A DNA stretch of 6,009 bases. It comes from Chloroflexota bacterium. Its GTDB lineage: Bacteria > Chloroflexota > Anaerolineae > Aggregatilineales > Phototrophicaceae. Positions 1 through 6,009 of the stretch are shown here, piece after piece. The position numbers and the translations under genes are program-made. The notes beneath the pieces are model-generated. The model was not told the origin of the DNA. It searched no databases and was given only the letters and a program-made list of their open reading frames with translations. Where the stretch lies: NCBI GenBank assembly GCA_023392115.1, contig JAEVZT010000409.1, positions 1-6,009 on the forward strand, read 5' to 3'. Numbering within the stretch: position 1 is the stretch's first letter; every line of letters begins with the position of its first letter.

Positions 1-504
1 AGACAGGAGTATGCAGAACTCTACTATATCTTGTGCCGCGCTTTCCGGCCAAGAAACGTACTGGAGACAGGCGTTGCTTATGGTAGAAGTTCGGCATACA
101 TTTTGAAGGCTCTTGAAGTCAACGGCAATGGCACTCTACACAGTGTCGATCGCCCCCTACCGGTTTCAAACGCGAATGAACTGATTGGCGTTCTAGTTCC
201 AGACTCACTGCGTCATCACTGGCAGTTACATATTGGCAGCACCCACAGTCTTTTCCCCGCCTTACTTCCAAGCATAGGAAAGATTGATATATTCATTCAT
301 GACAGCCGCCATACGTATAGAAATATGAAGTACGAGTTCGGCACCGTCATCCCATATTTGAACAATCCGGGCTTTGTGTTGTCTGATGATGCTGACCAGA
401 ATCCTGCTTTCCACGAGTGGGCAAGTAGAACAACACCCACGTACTGGACTACTATGGCTGCTTCGGGTAACCGACTTCTTGGCATAAGTTTTCTCAGGAC
501 GTAA
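1..504 (+). CDS. Class I SAM-dependent methyltransferase, 5' end outside window
   Basis: The reading frame is open from base 1 to the TAA at 502-504 (167 codons visible), so the true start lies upstream. The in-frame TTG at 31 is not credible as a start because it leaves almost nothing before the SAM-binding motif. Counting codons from base 1, motif I is ETGVAYGRS (22-30), the acidic residue after strand 2 is in HSVDR (D50), and IDIFIHDSRHTY (95-106) followed by PGFVLSDDAD (123-132) matches the strand 4/strand 5 pattern of the Methyltransf_24 type. That family is widespread in glycan clusters, and cytosolic methylation of a sugar or glycan intermediate is the likely role. The substrate cannot be deduced. 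The closing GNRLLGISFLRT looks like a natural final strand, so the C-terminus appears intact. The gene is AT-richer than the right half of the window. Confidence 0.85.
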   Translation, partial: RQEYAELYYILCRAFRPRNVLETGVAYGRSSAYILKALEVNGNGTLHSVDRPLPVSNANELIGVLVPDSLRHHWQLHIGSTHSLFPALLPSIGKIDIFIHDSRHTYRNMKYEFGTVIPYLNNPGFVLSDDADQNPAFHEWASRTTPTYWTTMAASGNRLLGISFLRT

Positions 505-602
505 GCCGTCTTGACGTTCACCGCTTCTGTTCGGATTCTCCAATGCACTCCCACTTCGGCTACACATCTGGAGCCCGTATTTGATGGCGTTTGCGTCACT
601 GC

Positions 603-632
603 TTGCCAAGTGCGCTTGCTGGCTGCTAAAAG
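603..632 (+). promoter_or_regulatory. Candidate sigma70-like promoter for the flippase gene
   Basis: TTGCCA at 603-608 (five of six matches to the -35 consensus) and TAAAAG at 627-632 (four of six to the -10) are separated by 18 bases. Transcription would begin near 640, leaving a leader of about 40 bases before the ATG at 681. Such matches arise often by chance and the host sigma factor is unknown. The flippase could equally be read through from the upstream gene, since no clear terminator was seen between them. Confidence 0.22.
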
Positions 633-680
633 GGGAAATGGACACTTATACATGCGCTACCGAAGTATAGACGGCCCAAA

Positions 681-2144
681 ATGACACGTTTTGTCAACGG
701 CATAACATACTGGGGGCAGTGGGCGCGGCAGCGTTTGTCGGGCGGCTCACTACAGGCGAACGTCGTTCTCCTGATCGGCGGTGCGTCGTTCAGTCAGGCA
801 ATATTATTCGTCGTTTCCCCTATCATTTCTCGACTGTATACGCCTGCTGATTTTGGCGCTGTCACCGCATACAGTTTTCTGCTCACCGTCTTGGTGGCTG
901 TCAATTCACTGCGCTACGAGTATGCGATTCCTCTGCCGCAAGATGACGAAGACGCCGTAAATCTGGTTGCCGTTTGCCTGACTCTCGTCACGCTCACCAG
1001 TGCCCTGTTTGCTGGAGTGTTCTGGCTGCTTGATGATGAGATAGCCCGGCTCCTAAACGCCCCCGAAGTACGACCGCTGCTCTGGTTCTTGCCGGCTGCG
1101 TTACTGCTCGGCGGCTATGTAATGACCTTAAACTACTGGTTGACGCGCAAGAAGCGATTCACGACGGTTACGAATTCGCAAGTGCGCTATAACGTCGTTC
1201 AAGCCTTTGTTCAAATTGCCCTCGGTGTGGCAGGCGCCGGACCATTCGGTCTGGTTTTTGGGCACCTATTCGGACAGGCACAAGCGCTGTTCACCCTAAT
1301 ACGGCGTGCCAACTTGCCGCGCGTCGCCGTGTCCCCGCGTGAGTGGGGTCGGCTCATTAGAACCTATCGAAACTTCCCCCTGTATTCGATTTGGTCTTCG
1401 CTTCTCGATGTTGTTGGGGTCAATGTACCGAATGTCCTGTTCGTAATGCTCTTTTCGCTCGATGCAGCAGGACTGCTTTCCATGACCTTTCGCGTCGTGC
1501 GGCTTCCTGCGGGAATCATCAGTCAGGCTTTCGCCCAGTCCTTTTATTCCCATATCGCAGAGCGTCAGAATGATGCGGAAGCCTCGCGCGTACTGCTCGA
1601 AAAACTGGCGAACATTCTCTTGATCATCGCAGTGCCGCTTTTCTTCTTCCTCATCATCAACGGAGTTGAACTCTTTGCGTTTGTACTTGGAGATGAATGG
1701 GGTACAGCTGGACGTTATGCTCAGTATCTCGCGCCTTCGCTGATCACCTCGTTTGTGTACTCACCACTAAGCGCGTACTCGTTCATCAAGCATGCTCAGC
1801 GACAGATACTCTACCGAAGCCTGTTAATGACAGGGGGGCGCGTGGTCATGCTTGTGTTGGGCGGTGCACTCGGATCGCCGGATGCCGCCCTCATACTCTA
1901 TTCCTTGCTGAGTGTGCTGGTTGAACTCTGGTACATCAACTGGTTACTGCGGCTAGCAGGGTCTAATCTCGTTATCTGGCTGCGCCAGATTTCAGGGTTT
2001 CTCATCGCTTCACTTGCTGCTTTGAGCATCACAGCGTTGATGAGTATCCTGATTCCGCCTCTGGCTACAATGGTGATAAGCCTGATCGCCTTCGGTTCGA
2101 TCGGGCTGTGGTATCTGAGGCAGCACTGGCAAACCGTCAGCTAG
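681..2144 (+). CDS. Wzx-like polysaccharide flippase (MOP superfamily)
   Basis: A 487-residue, strongly hydrophobic protein with about 12-14 membrane segments by eye (for example 26-47, 59-74, 95-116, 133-150, 236-258, 311-328, 347-366, 402-423, 434-458, 460-476). The N-terminal signature SRLYTPADFG (50-59), followed by SLRYEYAIPLP (76-86), is typical of the Polysacc_synt/oligosaccharide flippase families, and EWGTAGRYAQYLAPS (339-353) is a family-like segment in the second half. Length is normal for the family. The expected role is moving undecaprenyl-linked glycan units from the cytoplasmic to the outer face of the membrane. ATG 681 is the only usable start: the frame is closed upstream by TAA at 627-629 and no ATG, GTG or TTG lies between. 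The ribosome binding site is weak. The gene converges on the glycosyltransferase with a 17-base gap. Specificity cannot be predicted. Confidence 0.9.
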   Translation: MTRFVNGITYWGQWARQRLSGGSLQANVVLLIGGASFSQAILFVVSPIISRLYTPADFGAVTAYSFLLTVLVAVNSLRYEYAIPLPQDDEDAVNLVAVCLTLVTLTSALFAGVFWLLDDEIARLLNAPEVRPLLWFLPAALLLGGYVMTLNYWLTRKKRFTTVTNSQVRYNVVQAFVQIALGVAGAGPFGLVFGHLFGQAQALFTLIRRANLPRVAVSPREWGRLIRTYRNFPLYSIWSSLLDVVGVNVPNVLFVMLFSLDAAGLLSMTFRVVRLPAGIISQAFAQSFYSHIAERQNDAEASRVLLEKLANILLIIAVPLFFFLIINGVELFAFVLGDEWGTAGRYAQYLAPSLITSFVYSPLSAYSFIKHAQRQILYRSLLMTGGRVVMLVLGGALGSPDAALILYSLLSVLVELWYINWLLRLAGSNLVIWLRQISGFLIASLAALSITALMSILIPPLATMVISLIAFGSIGLWYLRQHWQTVS

Positions 2145-2161
2145 GGAGACTTGCACGCACC

Positions 2162-3346
2162 TCACTGAGCGGCTTCATCGTGGCTGTCAAACAAGCCTCT
2201 ATACATTTCGACAACTTTCGCCATTTCGACATCGGCGTTTAGCTGTTTTGCCGCTGCGCTTGCCGCCTGCTTCATCGACAGGATACTTTCCGGCGTCAGC
2301 TTATTGAGTGTTTCAGCTAAATCTTTCGCCGAAAACGTCGGAGAAACACAGCCGAAGCCATACTGCTCGGTTAGTTCTGCCATTGCGGGAGATGGTCCGA
2401 TGACAACGGCTAGCCGGGCGTTGATGAAGTCGAACAACTTGTTCGGCATTGCAACCGCGTTGTTGTAACTTGTTGGCGAAAGCGAATAGAAGCCGATGTC
2501 GTATTCCGAAAGCCGCTTCACAATTTCACTAGGCTTAACCGGGTCATGAAAAGAGACACGCTCCGGTGCGACACGCTCCGCGAGCAGCTTGAGTTCTTCA
2601 ACATAATGCGAGTCTTCGCCCACAAGAATCAAGTGGAAGTGAAACCGGGTTTCGGCAAGTCCTATTGCCTCAATCATCTTTTCGAGTCCACGCGAACGCT
2701 GGGCACCGCCGTGATGCACAACTTCGATCCGCTCGGAATTGACAGGATGTACGGGCAGTTCCACGTACTTAGGGGCGTTCAAGATGACCGTCGAATCAAA
2801 GCCAAACTCCTCACGGTATCGACGCCTGATCGGTTCGCACACCGTAATCGCCGCAGCCGCTTGCCGTGTGTAGCGTGAGAGCATCCACCGAATCAATGGG
2901 GACTTAAAACGCATCCACTGAGGCTCCTCCTCGAACTCGAGCGGCGCGTATTCATGCAAGTCAACAACCACTTTCGCGCCACGCTTGCGCGCCGCAGCGA
3001 CTGCAATCGGCAGGGTGTCCCAGTCATTCGAGTGGTAAACGTCAGCACGACTCTCGAGGGCGTGATGAAGCATTCGGCGGTGAAGCGGGCGGGTGAAGTA
3101 CCACCAGTCGTAAGCGAACGGCAGGAGTTTGCCCAGCACTAATGAAAGTGCAGTTGATGCACGTTCTACTAGCCCGGCAGGTGGTTTCTCTACGGTGATC
3201 CAGTTTACTTGAGGATAGTCTGGGTGCGGCTGACCCTCTCCCACTACAGTGATCTGATAAACCGGCGACAGGTATTCGATCTGTCGGAGAACGCGAGCAT
3301 CACGATAAATCGGTGAAAAAGAGAGGATACACACGTGTTTCTTCAT
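2162..3346 (-). CDS. GT4-type glycosyltransferase (GT-B fold)
   Basis: With the start at ATG 3346 this is 394 residues, normal for the family. A TTG 12 bases upstream would add four residues, but the ATG has a better-placed GGA and gives the typical opening MKKHVCILSFSP. The N-terminal Rossmann half contains VYHSNDWDTLP (103-113) and VVVDLHEYAP (126-135). The C-terminal half contains VVHHGGAQRSRGLEKMIEA (209-227), the nucleotide-sugar-binding region, and MPNKLFDF (300-307), which corresponds to the PNKLFEY segment of GT4 enzymes. It probably transfers a sugar from a nucleotide donor to a lipid-linked glycan in the cytosol. Donor and acceptor are unknown. In place of the usual EY...AGxPVV the protein has DFINARLAVVIG (306-317), a conservative E-to-D change plus loss of the usual Gly and Pro. 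It lies opposite to both neighbours, so it needs its own promoter or one further upstream on the - strand. Confidence 0.9.
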   Translation of the reverse strand: MKKHVCILSFSPIYRDARVLRQIEYLSPVYQITVVGEGQPHPDYPQVNWITVEKPPAGLVERASTALSLVLGKLLPFAYDWWYFTRPLHRRMLHHALESRADVYHSNDWDTLPIAVAAARKRGAKVVVDLHEYAPLEFEEEPQWMRFKSPLIRWMLSRYTRQAAAAITVCEPIRRRYREEFGFDSTVILNAPKYVELPVHPVNSERIEVVHHGGAQRSRGLEKMIEAIGLAETRFHFHLILVGEDSHYVEELKLLAERVAPERVSFHDPVKPSEIVKRLSEYDIGFYSLSPTSYNNAVAMPNKLFDFINARLAVVIGPSPAMAELTEQYGFGCVSPTFSAKDLAETLNKLTPESILSMKQAASAAAKQLNADVEMAKVVEMYRGLFDSHDEAAQ

Positions 3347-3351
3347 GATTT

Positions 3352-3355
3352 TCCA
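3352..3355 (-). promoter_or_regulatory. Ribosome binding site supporting the ATG 3346 start
   Basis: On the - strand TGGA lies five bases before the ATG at 3346. The sequence before the alternative TTG at 3358 has no purine-rich element, so this short match favours the internal ATG as the real start of the glycosyltransferase. Confidence 0.4.
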
Positions 3356-3450
3356 CAAGCGTAAGCCGACAGTTCAACGATGATAGCGCAATATGCTCAA
3401 AGCGCGGGTGGAAACTTCAGACCGTGACTTACGTTCATGGCGTCCACTTC

Positions 3451-3465
3451 CCTGATAAGATCAGG
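3451..3465. repeat. Perfect inverted repeat, possible operator
   Basis: CCTGAT and ATCAGG are perfect complements separated by AAG, 57 bases before the ATG of the Wzy_C gene and within the divergent region. No T-run follows on either strand, so it does not look like an intrinsic terminator. Its place fits an operator for a dimeric regulator, but a 6-base repeat can occur by chance. Confidence 0.35.
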
Positions 3466-3521
3466 TCGATGCGCTTGTTACACATTAACCCGCTTTCGCA
3501 AACGTCTGTGACGGTAAATAG

Positions 3522-5822
3522 ATGATGATTACCCGCGCGGTTCTTTACGCCGTTTTTCTGCTCTACCTGCTGGTTGGTACGACCTACAACGGCATCCTCG
3601 ATCCACAAGTGCGGCTGGCGGGCGTGGTTGGGCTGGCGATCGGCGCCGCAGCATGGGGAGTCGTGCGCTGGCGCAAACGCTGGCGCTGGCACGCGACCGC
3701 GCTCGACGGCGTGATTCTCGTGTGGATCGCCGCTTTTACCCTGTCGCTGATAGCTAATCTGGAGACGTGGCGGCGGATCGCCATCGGCTTGTGGTACGTC
3801 GGCGTATATATCGGCGTCTGGTACGTGATGCATGATCTGCTTGCGAATAGGGCGATCCGGCGCGGCGTGCTGATCAATGCGCTGCTGCTCACCGGCGCGC
3901 TGGTGATCGCCTTCGGCTACCTGCAAATTCGCATGTGGTTAACCGACATGCTGCCGCTGATGCTCAACGGGACGCTGCCGTTCAATCTGCCGCGCCCTGT
4001 CAGCACGCTCGGTAATCCAAACACCCTTGGCGCGTTTCTGGCTGTGCTGCTGCCGATGGCGTTGTACGGCGTTTATGTGGGTAGGCGCTTCCGTCGTGTG
4101 GTCATGGCGCTCTACAGCGTGCTGCTGCTCGGGCTGCTCGTCCTGTCGTATTCGCGCGGGGCGTGGGTCGGCGCGGCGGCGGGAGTAGCGCTGCAAGTGA
4201 TCCTGCTGCTCCGCGCGAACGGATGGCTTAATCCGCGTCGCTGGCTGGCGTGGTGGGCTAGTCAACGGCTGCTGACTCGCAGCGGCGCGGTAGTCGCGGG
4301 GCTGCTCGTGATCGCGATCGCTGTCGCCGGCACGGTGATCATCTTGAATACCTATCTCACGCCGGGGGGGCGCTCAGCTGATACACGCAACTGGATTTAC
4401 AACGGCGCGTTGGCGACGTTCAACGCGCAGCCGATAACCGGCGCGGGGTTATTCACCTTCGGCGCGGGGCTGGCGCGCGTCTATGGATCGCCGCCGTCCG
4501 AGCCTCACGCACACGCACATAACATCATTCTGCACATCGCTGCGGAACTCGGCGTTGTCGGATTGCTCGCGCTGGCGCTCACCGCTTTCGTGAGCGTTCG
4601 CGCCTTCTGGCGAAACCTAGTGGCATCACGCGATCCGGCGTTGATCGCGGGTGCGGCGGGATTCACGGCGTTTGCAGCGCATCACCTGTTTGATGTCCCG
4701 TCGATGGTGCCCGCGATCGCGCTAATGGGTTTGACCGCGCTTGTGATCGCAACCGCACCGATCAAGCCCATTGCTCTCACTGGACCGCGCCGCGCCATTA
4801 CCGCCGCTGCGATCGCTGTCGTTGGCGTTGGCTTGGTCGTGACCGGTATCTGGAGCGCGACGACCTACAGCCGCTATACGGAGATCCTCTATCAAGCGGC
4901 GGGCGGGGCGATTTCCCCTGCTGAAGCGGCGCGGCGAATGCAAAGTGTGATCGACGCCGATCCGGCAATGCCCGTTTATCACTACCAGCAGGGGATGTTG
5001 TATGGGCTGGCGGGGGATGAGGTGTCGACGCAGGCGGCAATTGTGGCGTTTGACGCCTACTCGCGCCTTGCGCCTGATTACGGCGGCGGCTGGATCAACC
5101 AGTTTGCGCTGCACGAACGGCTCGGTGAGCGCGAGCAGGCGTTTGCCGCGCTGACTGAGGCTGTCGAGCGTTCTACTTCCGAATGGACGCTGCAATACCA
5201 GTTTGGCGAGTATCTGGAAGCAGCAGGTGAGGACGAGGCGGCGTATGAAGCGTATCAAGCGGCGCTGCGCCGCATGCCCGACGCTCGACTGATGCCTGAA
5301 TGGGGACAGACGCCGATTCAGGAGCGGATGACACGTGAAGCGCCACCGCTATCAGGCGCGGGCGAAACGATCCGTCTGCTTGAAGCAGGCGAAGCGGCTG
5401 CGGCGCGGCAACTCTGGGATGCAAGCAACTACCGCGTGATTACGACGAACCCGACCAGTGCCTACAGCATCGACGTGCTGCTCGCGCTGCATGAAAGGGA
5501 TCGTGCGCGTGCGGTTGATGCCCTCGACGGCGCGCGTTCGCTCATCCAGACGACGGGCGATGTCGCGTGGACGCGCTGGGCGAGTGCCTGCCTTGCCAAG
5601 TATGACGGCGACGAAACGGCGGCGCCGATTGAGCTTCAGGCGGCGCAAGACTCTCTCGTCCTAGAACCGTTCGCCGCCGATTGGAACGTGGGCATGAATA
5701 TTGCCCATATCCAGTTCTTGCGCTTGGCTCTCCCGCGCCAGTTCCTTCCCGAAGCCGATTACGCGATCGTCAGTCCGCTGCTGCGCTATCTTCTCGCCAA
5801 GCCGGAGCCGTGTCTGTTCTAG
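3522..5822 (+). CDS. O-antigen ligase/polymerase (Wzy_C) family membrane protein with C-terminal TPR domain
   Basis: A 766-residue protein in two parts. Residues 1-446 hold about 13 membrane segments (near 5-20, 31-49, 61-79, 86-104, 116-133, 163-186, 192-209, 213-231, 254-275, 336-359, 371-389, 393-412, 424-446). The Wzy_C hallmarks are present: LSYSRGAWVG (208-217), a long loop with DTRNWIY (287-293) and PITGAGLFTFG (304-314), then EPHAHAHNIILH (327-338) leading to AELGVVG (341-347). R289 and H333 fit the conserved Arg and His of WaaL-type ligases and polymerases. Residues about 465-590 look like three TPR-type helical repeats, followed by about 170 residues without a recognised motif. The likely role is polymerising a lipid-linked glycan or transferring it to lipid or protein at the outer face of the membrane. 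TAG at 3519-3521 fixes 3522 as the earliest start; a second ATG follows at once. Strongly GC-rich compared with genes to its left. Ligase versus polymerase cannot be decided. Confidence 0.9.
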   Translation: MMITRAVLYAVFLLYLLVGTTYNGILDPQVRLAGVVGLAIGAAAWGVVRWRKRWRWHATALDGVILVWIAAFTLSLIANLETWRRIAIGLWYVGVYIGVWYVMHDLLANRAIRRGVLINALLLTGALVIAFGYLQIRMWLTDMLPLMLNGTLPFNLPRPVSTLGNPNTLGAFLAVLLPMALYGVYVGRRFRRVVMALYSVLLLGLLVLSYSRGAWVGAAAGVALQVILLLRANGWLNPRRWLAWWASQRLLTRSGAVVAGLLVIAIAVAGTVIILNTYLTPGGRSADTRNWIYNGALATFNAQPITGAGLFTFGAGLARVYGSPPSEPHAHAHNIILHIAAELGVVGLLALALTAFVSVRAFWRNLVASRDPALIAGAAGFTAFAAHHLFDVPSMVPAIALMGLTALVIATAPIKPIALTGPRRAITAAAIAVVGVGLVVTGIWSATTYSRYTEILYQAAGGAISPAEAARRMQSVIDADPAMPVYHYQQGMLYGLAGDEVSTQAAIVAFDAYSRLAPDYGGGWINQFALHERLGEREQAFAALTEAVERSTSEWTLQYQFGEYLEAAGEDEAAYEAYQAALRRMPDARLMPEWGQTPIQERMTREAPPLSGAGETIRLLEAGEAAAARQLWDASNYRVITTNPTSAYSIDVLLALHERDRARAVDALDGARSLIQTTGDVAWTRWASACLAKYDGDETAAPIELQAAQDSLVLEPFAADWNVGMNIAHIQFLRLALPRQFLPEADYAIVSPLLRYLLAKPEPCLF

Positions 5823-6009
5823 TACGTGCCGCTGCGCAAGCCGCCGTAACTGGCGGTCACGGCGCGGCACAGGGCGCGCGGGATAGTCACAATGTCGCCG
5901 CCCATTTCCGTCCAACGATGCCGGGCGACGATCGCGCGGAAATAACGCTGATCCTGTCCGGGCCCGTGAGTATTCCACGTCGGCGTGACGTACTCGCGGC
6001 GCAGGCAGC
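5819..6009 (-). CDS. C-terminal end of an unidentified protein, 5' end outside window
   Basis: Reading the - strand from 6007, 62 codons stay open to TAG at 5819-5821 and the frame continues past the window edge. Most codons end in G or C, as in the neighbouring Wzy_C gene, and the peptide has a normal protein composition, unlike the Arg-rich product of the competing - strand frame. Visible segments include REYVTPTWNTHGPGQDQRYF (4-23 of the visible part), WTEMGGDIVTIPRAL (32-46) and the end GGLRSGTY. The family was not recognised. The segment GQDQRYFRAIV, followed by a short basic stretch and a hydrophobic strand, loosely resembles the part of GT2 glycosyltransferases after the ED motif, which would suit this locus, but that is a weak guess. 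Its stop codon interlocks with that of the Wzy_C gene. Confidence 0.7.
   Translation of the reverse strand, partial: CLRREYVTPTWNTHGPGQDQRYFRAIVARHRWTEMGGDIVTIPRALCRAVTASYGGLRSGTY
5826..5870. terminator. Nested GC-rich hairpin just after the Wzy_C stop codon
   Basis: Outer arms GTGCCGC (5826-5832) and GCGGCAC (5864-5870) are perfect complements and enclose a second stem, CCGCC (5841-5845) with GGCGG (5852-5856), around a six-base loop. It begins four bases after the + strand stop codon, where a terminator is expected. There is no following T-run, and the sequence also codes for the end of the - strand gene, so it may be a by-product of GC-rich coding. Confidence 0.25.

Larger units (their letters stand above)
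3347..3521. other. Divergent intergenic region between glycosyltransferase and Wzy_C genes
   Basis: These 175 bases separate two genes transcribed away from each other, so promoters for both should lie here. No convincing two-box promoter was found. On the - strand TATCAT (3380-3385, five of six to a -10 box) sits at a sensible distance from ATG 3346 but has no good -35. On the + strand TTGTTA (3475-3480) has no matching -10. The region also carries the inverted repeat at 3451-3465. TAG at 3519-3521 lies directly before, and in frame with, the ATG of the Wzy_C gene. No small gene was recognised. Confidence 0.6.

Noticed and set aside
598..626. Short imperfect stem (GCCAAG...CTTGCTGGC) and a GCTTGC direct repeat between methyltransferase and flippase
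   Set aside because: The pairing has a bulge and no T-run follows; the repeat is only six bases. Both fit chance.
262..653. Two long - strand frames opposite the methyltransferase end and the following gap
   Set aside because: They overlap each other and a gene with clear methyltransferase motifs, and their products resemble no family and have shadow-like composition.
638..670. Ten-codon upstream ORF before the flippase, preceded by AGGGG
   Set aside because: The AGGGG is only two bases from the ATG, too close for a normal ribosome binding site, and nothing else supports it.
500..3368. CGTAAGCCG occurring at 500-508 and again at 3360-3368
   Set aside because: A nine-base match at two sites in 6 kb, without flanking similarity, is not evidence of a mobile element or an attachment site.
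3435..4265. Long - strand frames opposite the Wzy_C gene
   Set aside because: Stop-free antisense frames are expected in GC-rich coding sequence. The products are His, Arg and Gln rich and match no family.
5661..5978. A 105-codon - strand frame with an ATG start at the right end
   Set aside because: Its product is very Arg-rich and runs deep into the Wzy_C gene. The neighbouring - strand frame ending at 5819 has a normal composition and GC-rich third positions, so it is the better gene.

Overview
The window reads as part of a bacterial surface-polysaccharide (O-antigen, capsule or exopolysaccharide) locus. It holds three complete genes and two genes cut by the window edges. No rRNA, tRNA, CRISPR array or insertion sequence was recognised.

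Layout: (1) at the left edge, the 3' part of a class I SAM-dependent methyltransferase gene on the + strand (1-504). (2) A 176-base gap, then a complete + strand gene for a Wzx-like polysaccharide flippase of the MOP superfamily (681-2144). (3) 17 bases further on, and convergent with it, a complete - strand gene for a GT-B fold glycosyltransferase of the GT4 type (2162-3346). (4) A 175-base divergent intergenic region carrying a perfect 6-base inverted repeat. (5) A complete + strand gene for an O-antigen ligase/polymerase (Wzy_C) family membrane protein with a TPR-containing C-terminal domain (3522-5822). (6) At the right edge, the 3' end of a - strand gene (5819-6009) whose stop codon interlocks with the stop of gene 5 in a shared CTAG.

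How the genes could work together: a glycosyltransferase builds a lipid-linked glycan at the inner face of the membrane, the flippase moves it across, and the Wzy_C protein polymerises it or transfers it to an acceptor on the outer face. The methyltransferase may decorate a sugar. This scheme is inferred from the families. The sugar, the linkage and the acceptor cannot be read from the sequence.

Organism: certainly bacterial, but the phylum cannot be fixed. G+C rises along the window. Single 60-base lines counted by hand gave about 47% in the methyltransferase, 45-52% in the flippase, 55% in the glycosyltransferase, 72% in the Wzy_C gene and 63% in the right-edge gene. This fits a variable, partly transferred glycan cassette beside more host-like sequence. 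Ribosome binding sites are weak, and Wzy_C proteins with TPR tails are common in Chloroflexota and some other environmental phyla; a Chloroflexota-like source is only a guess.
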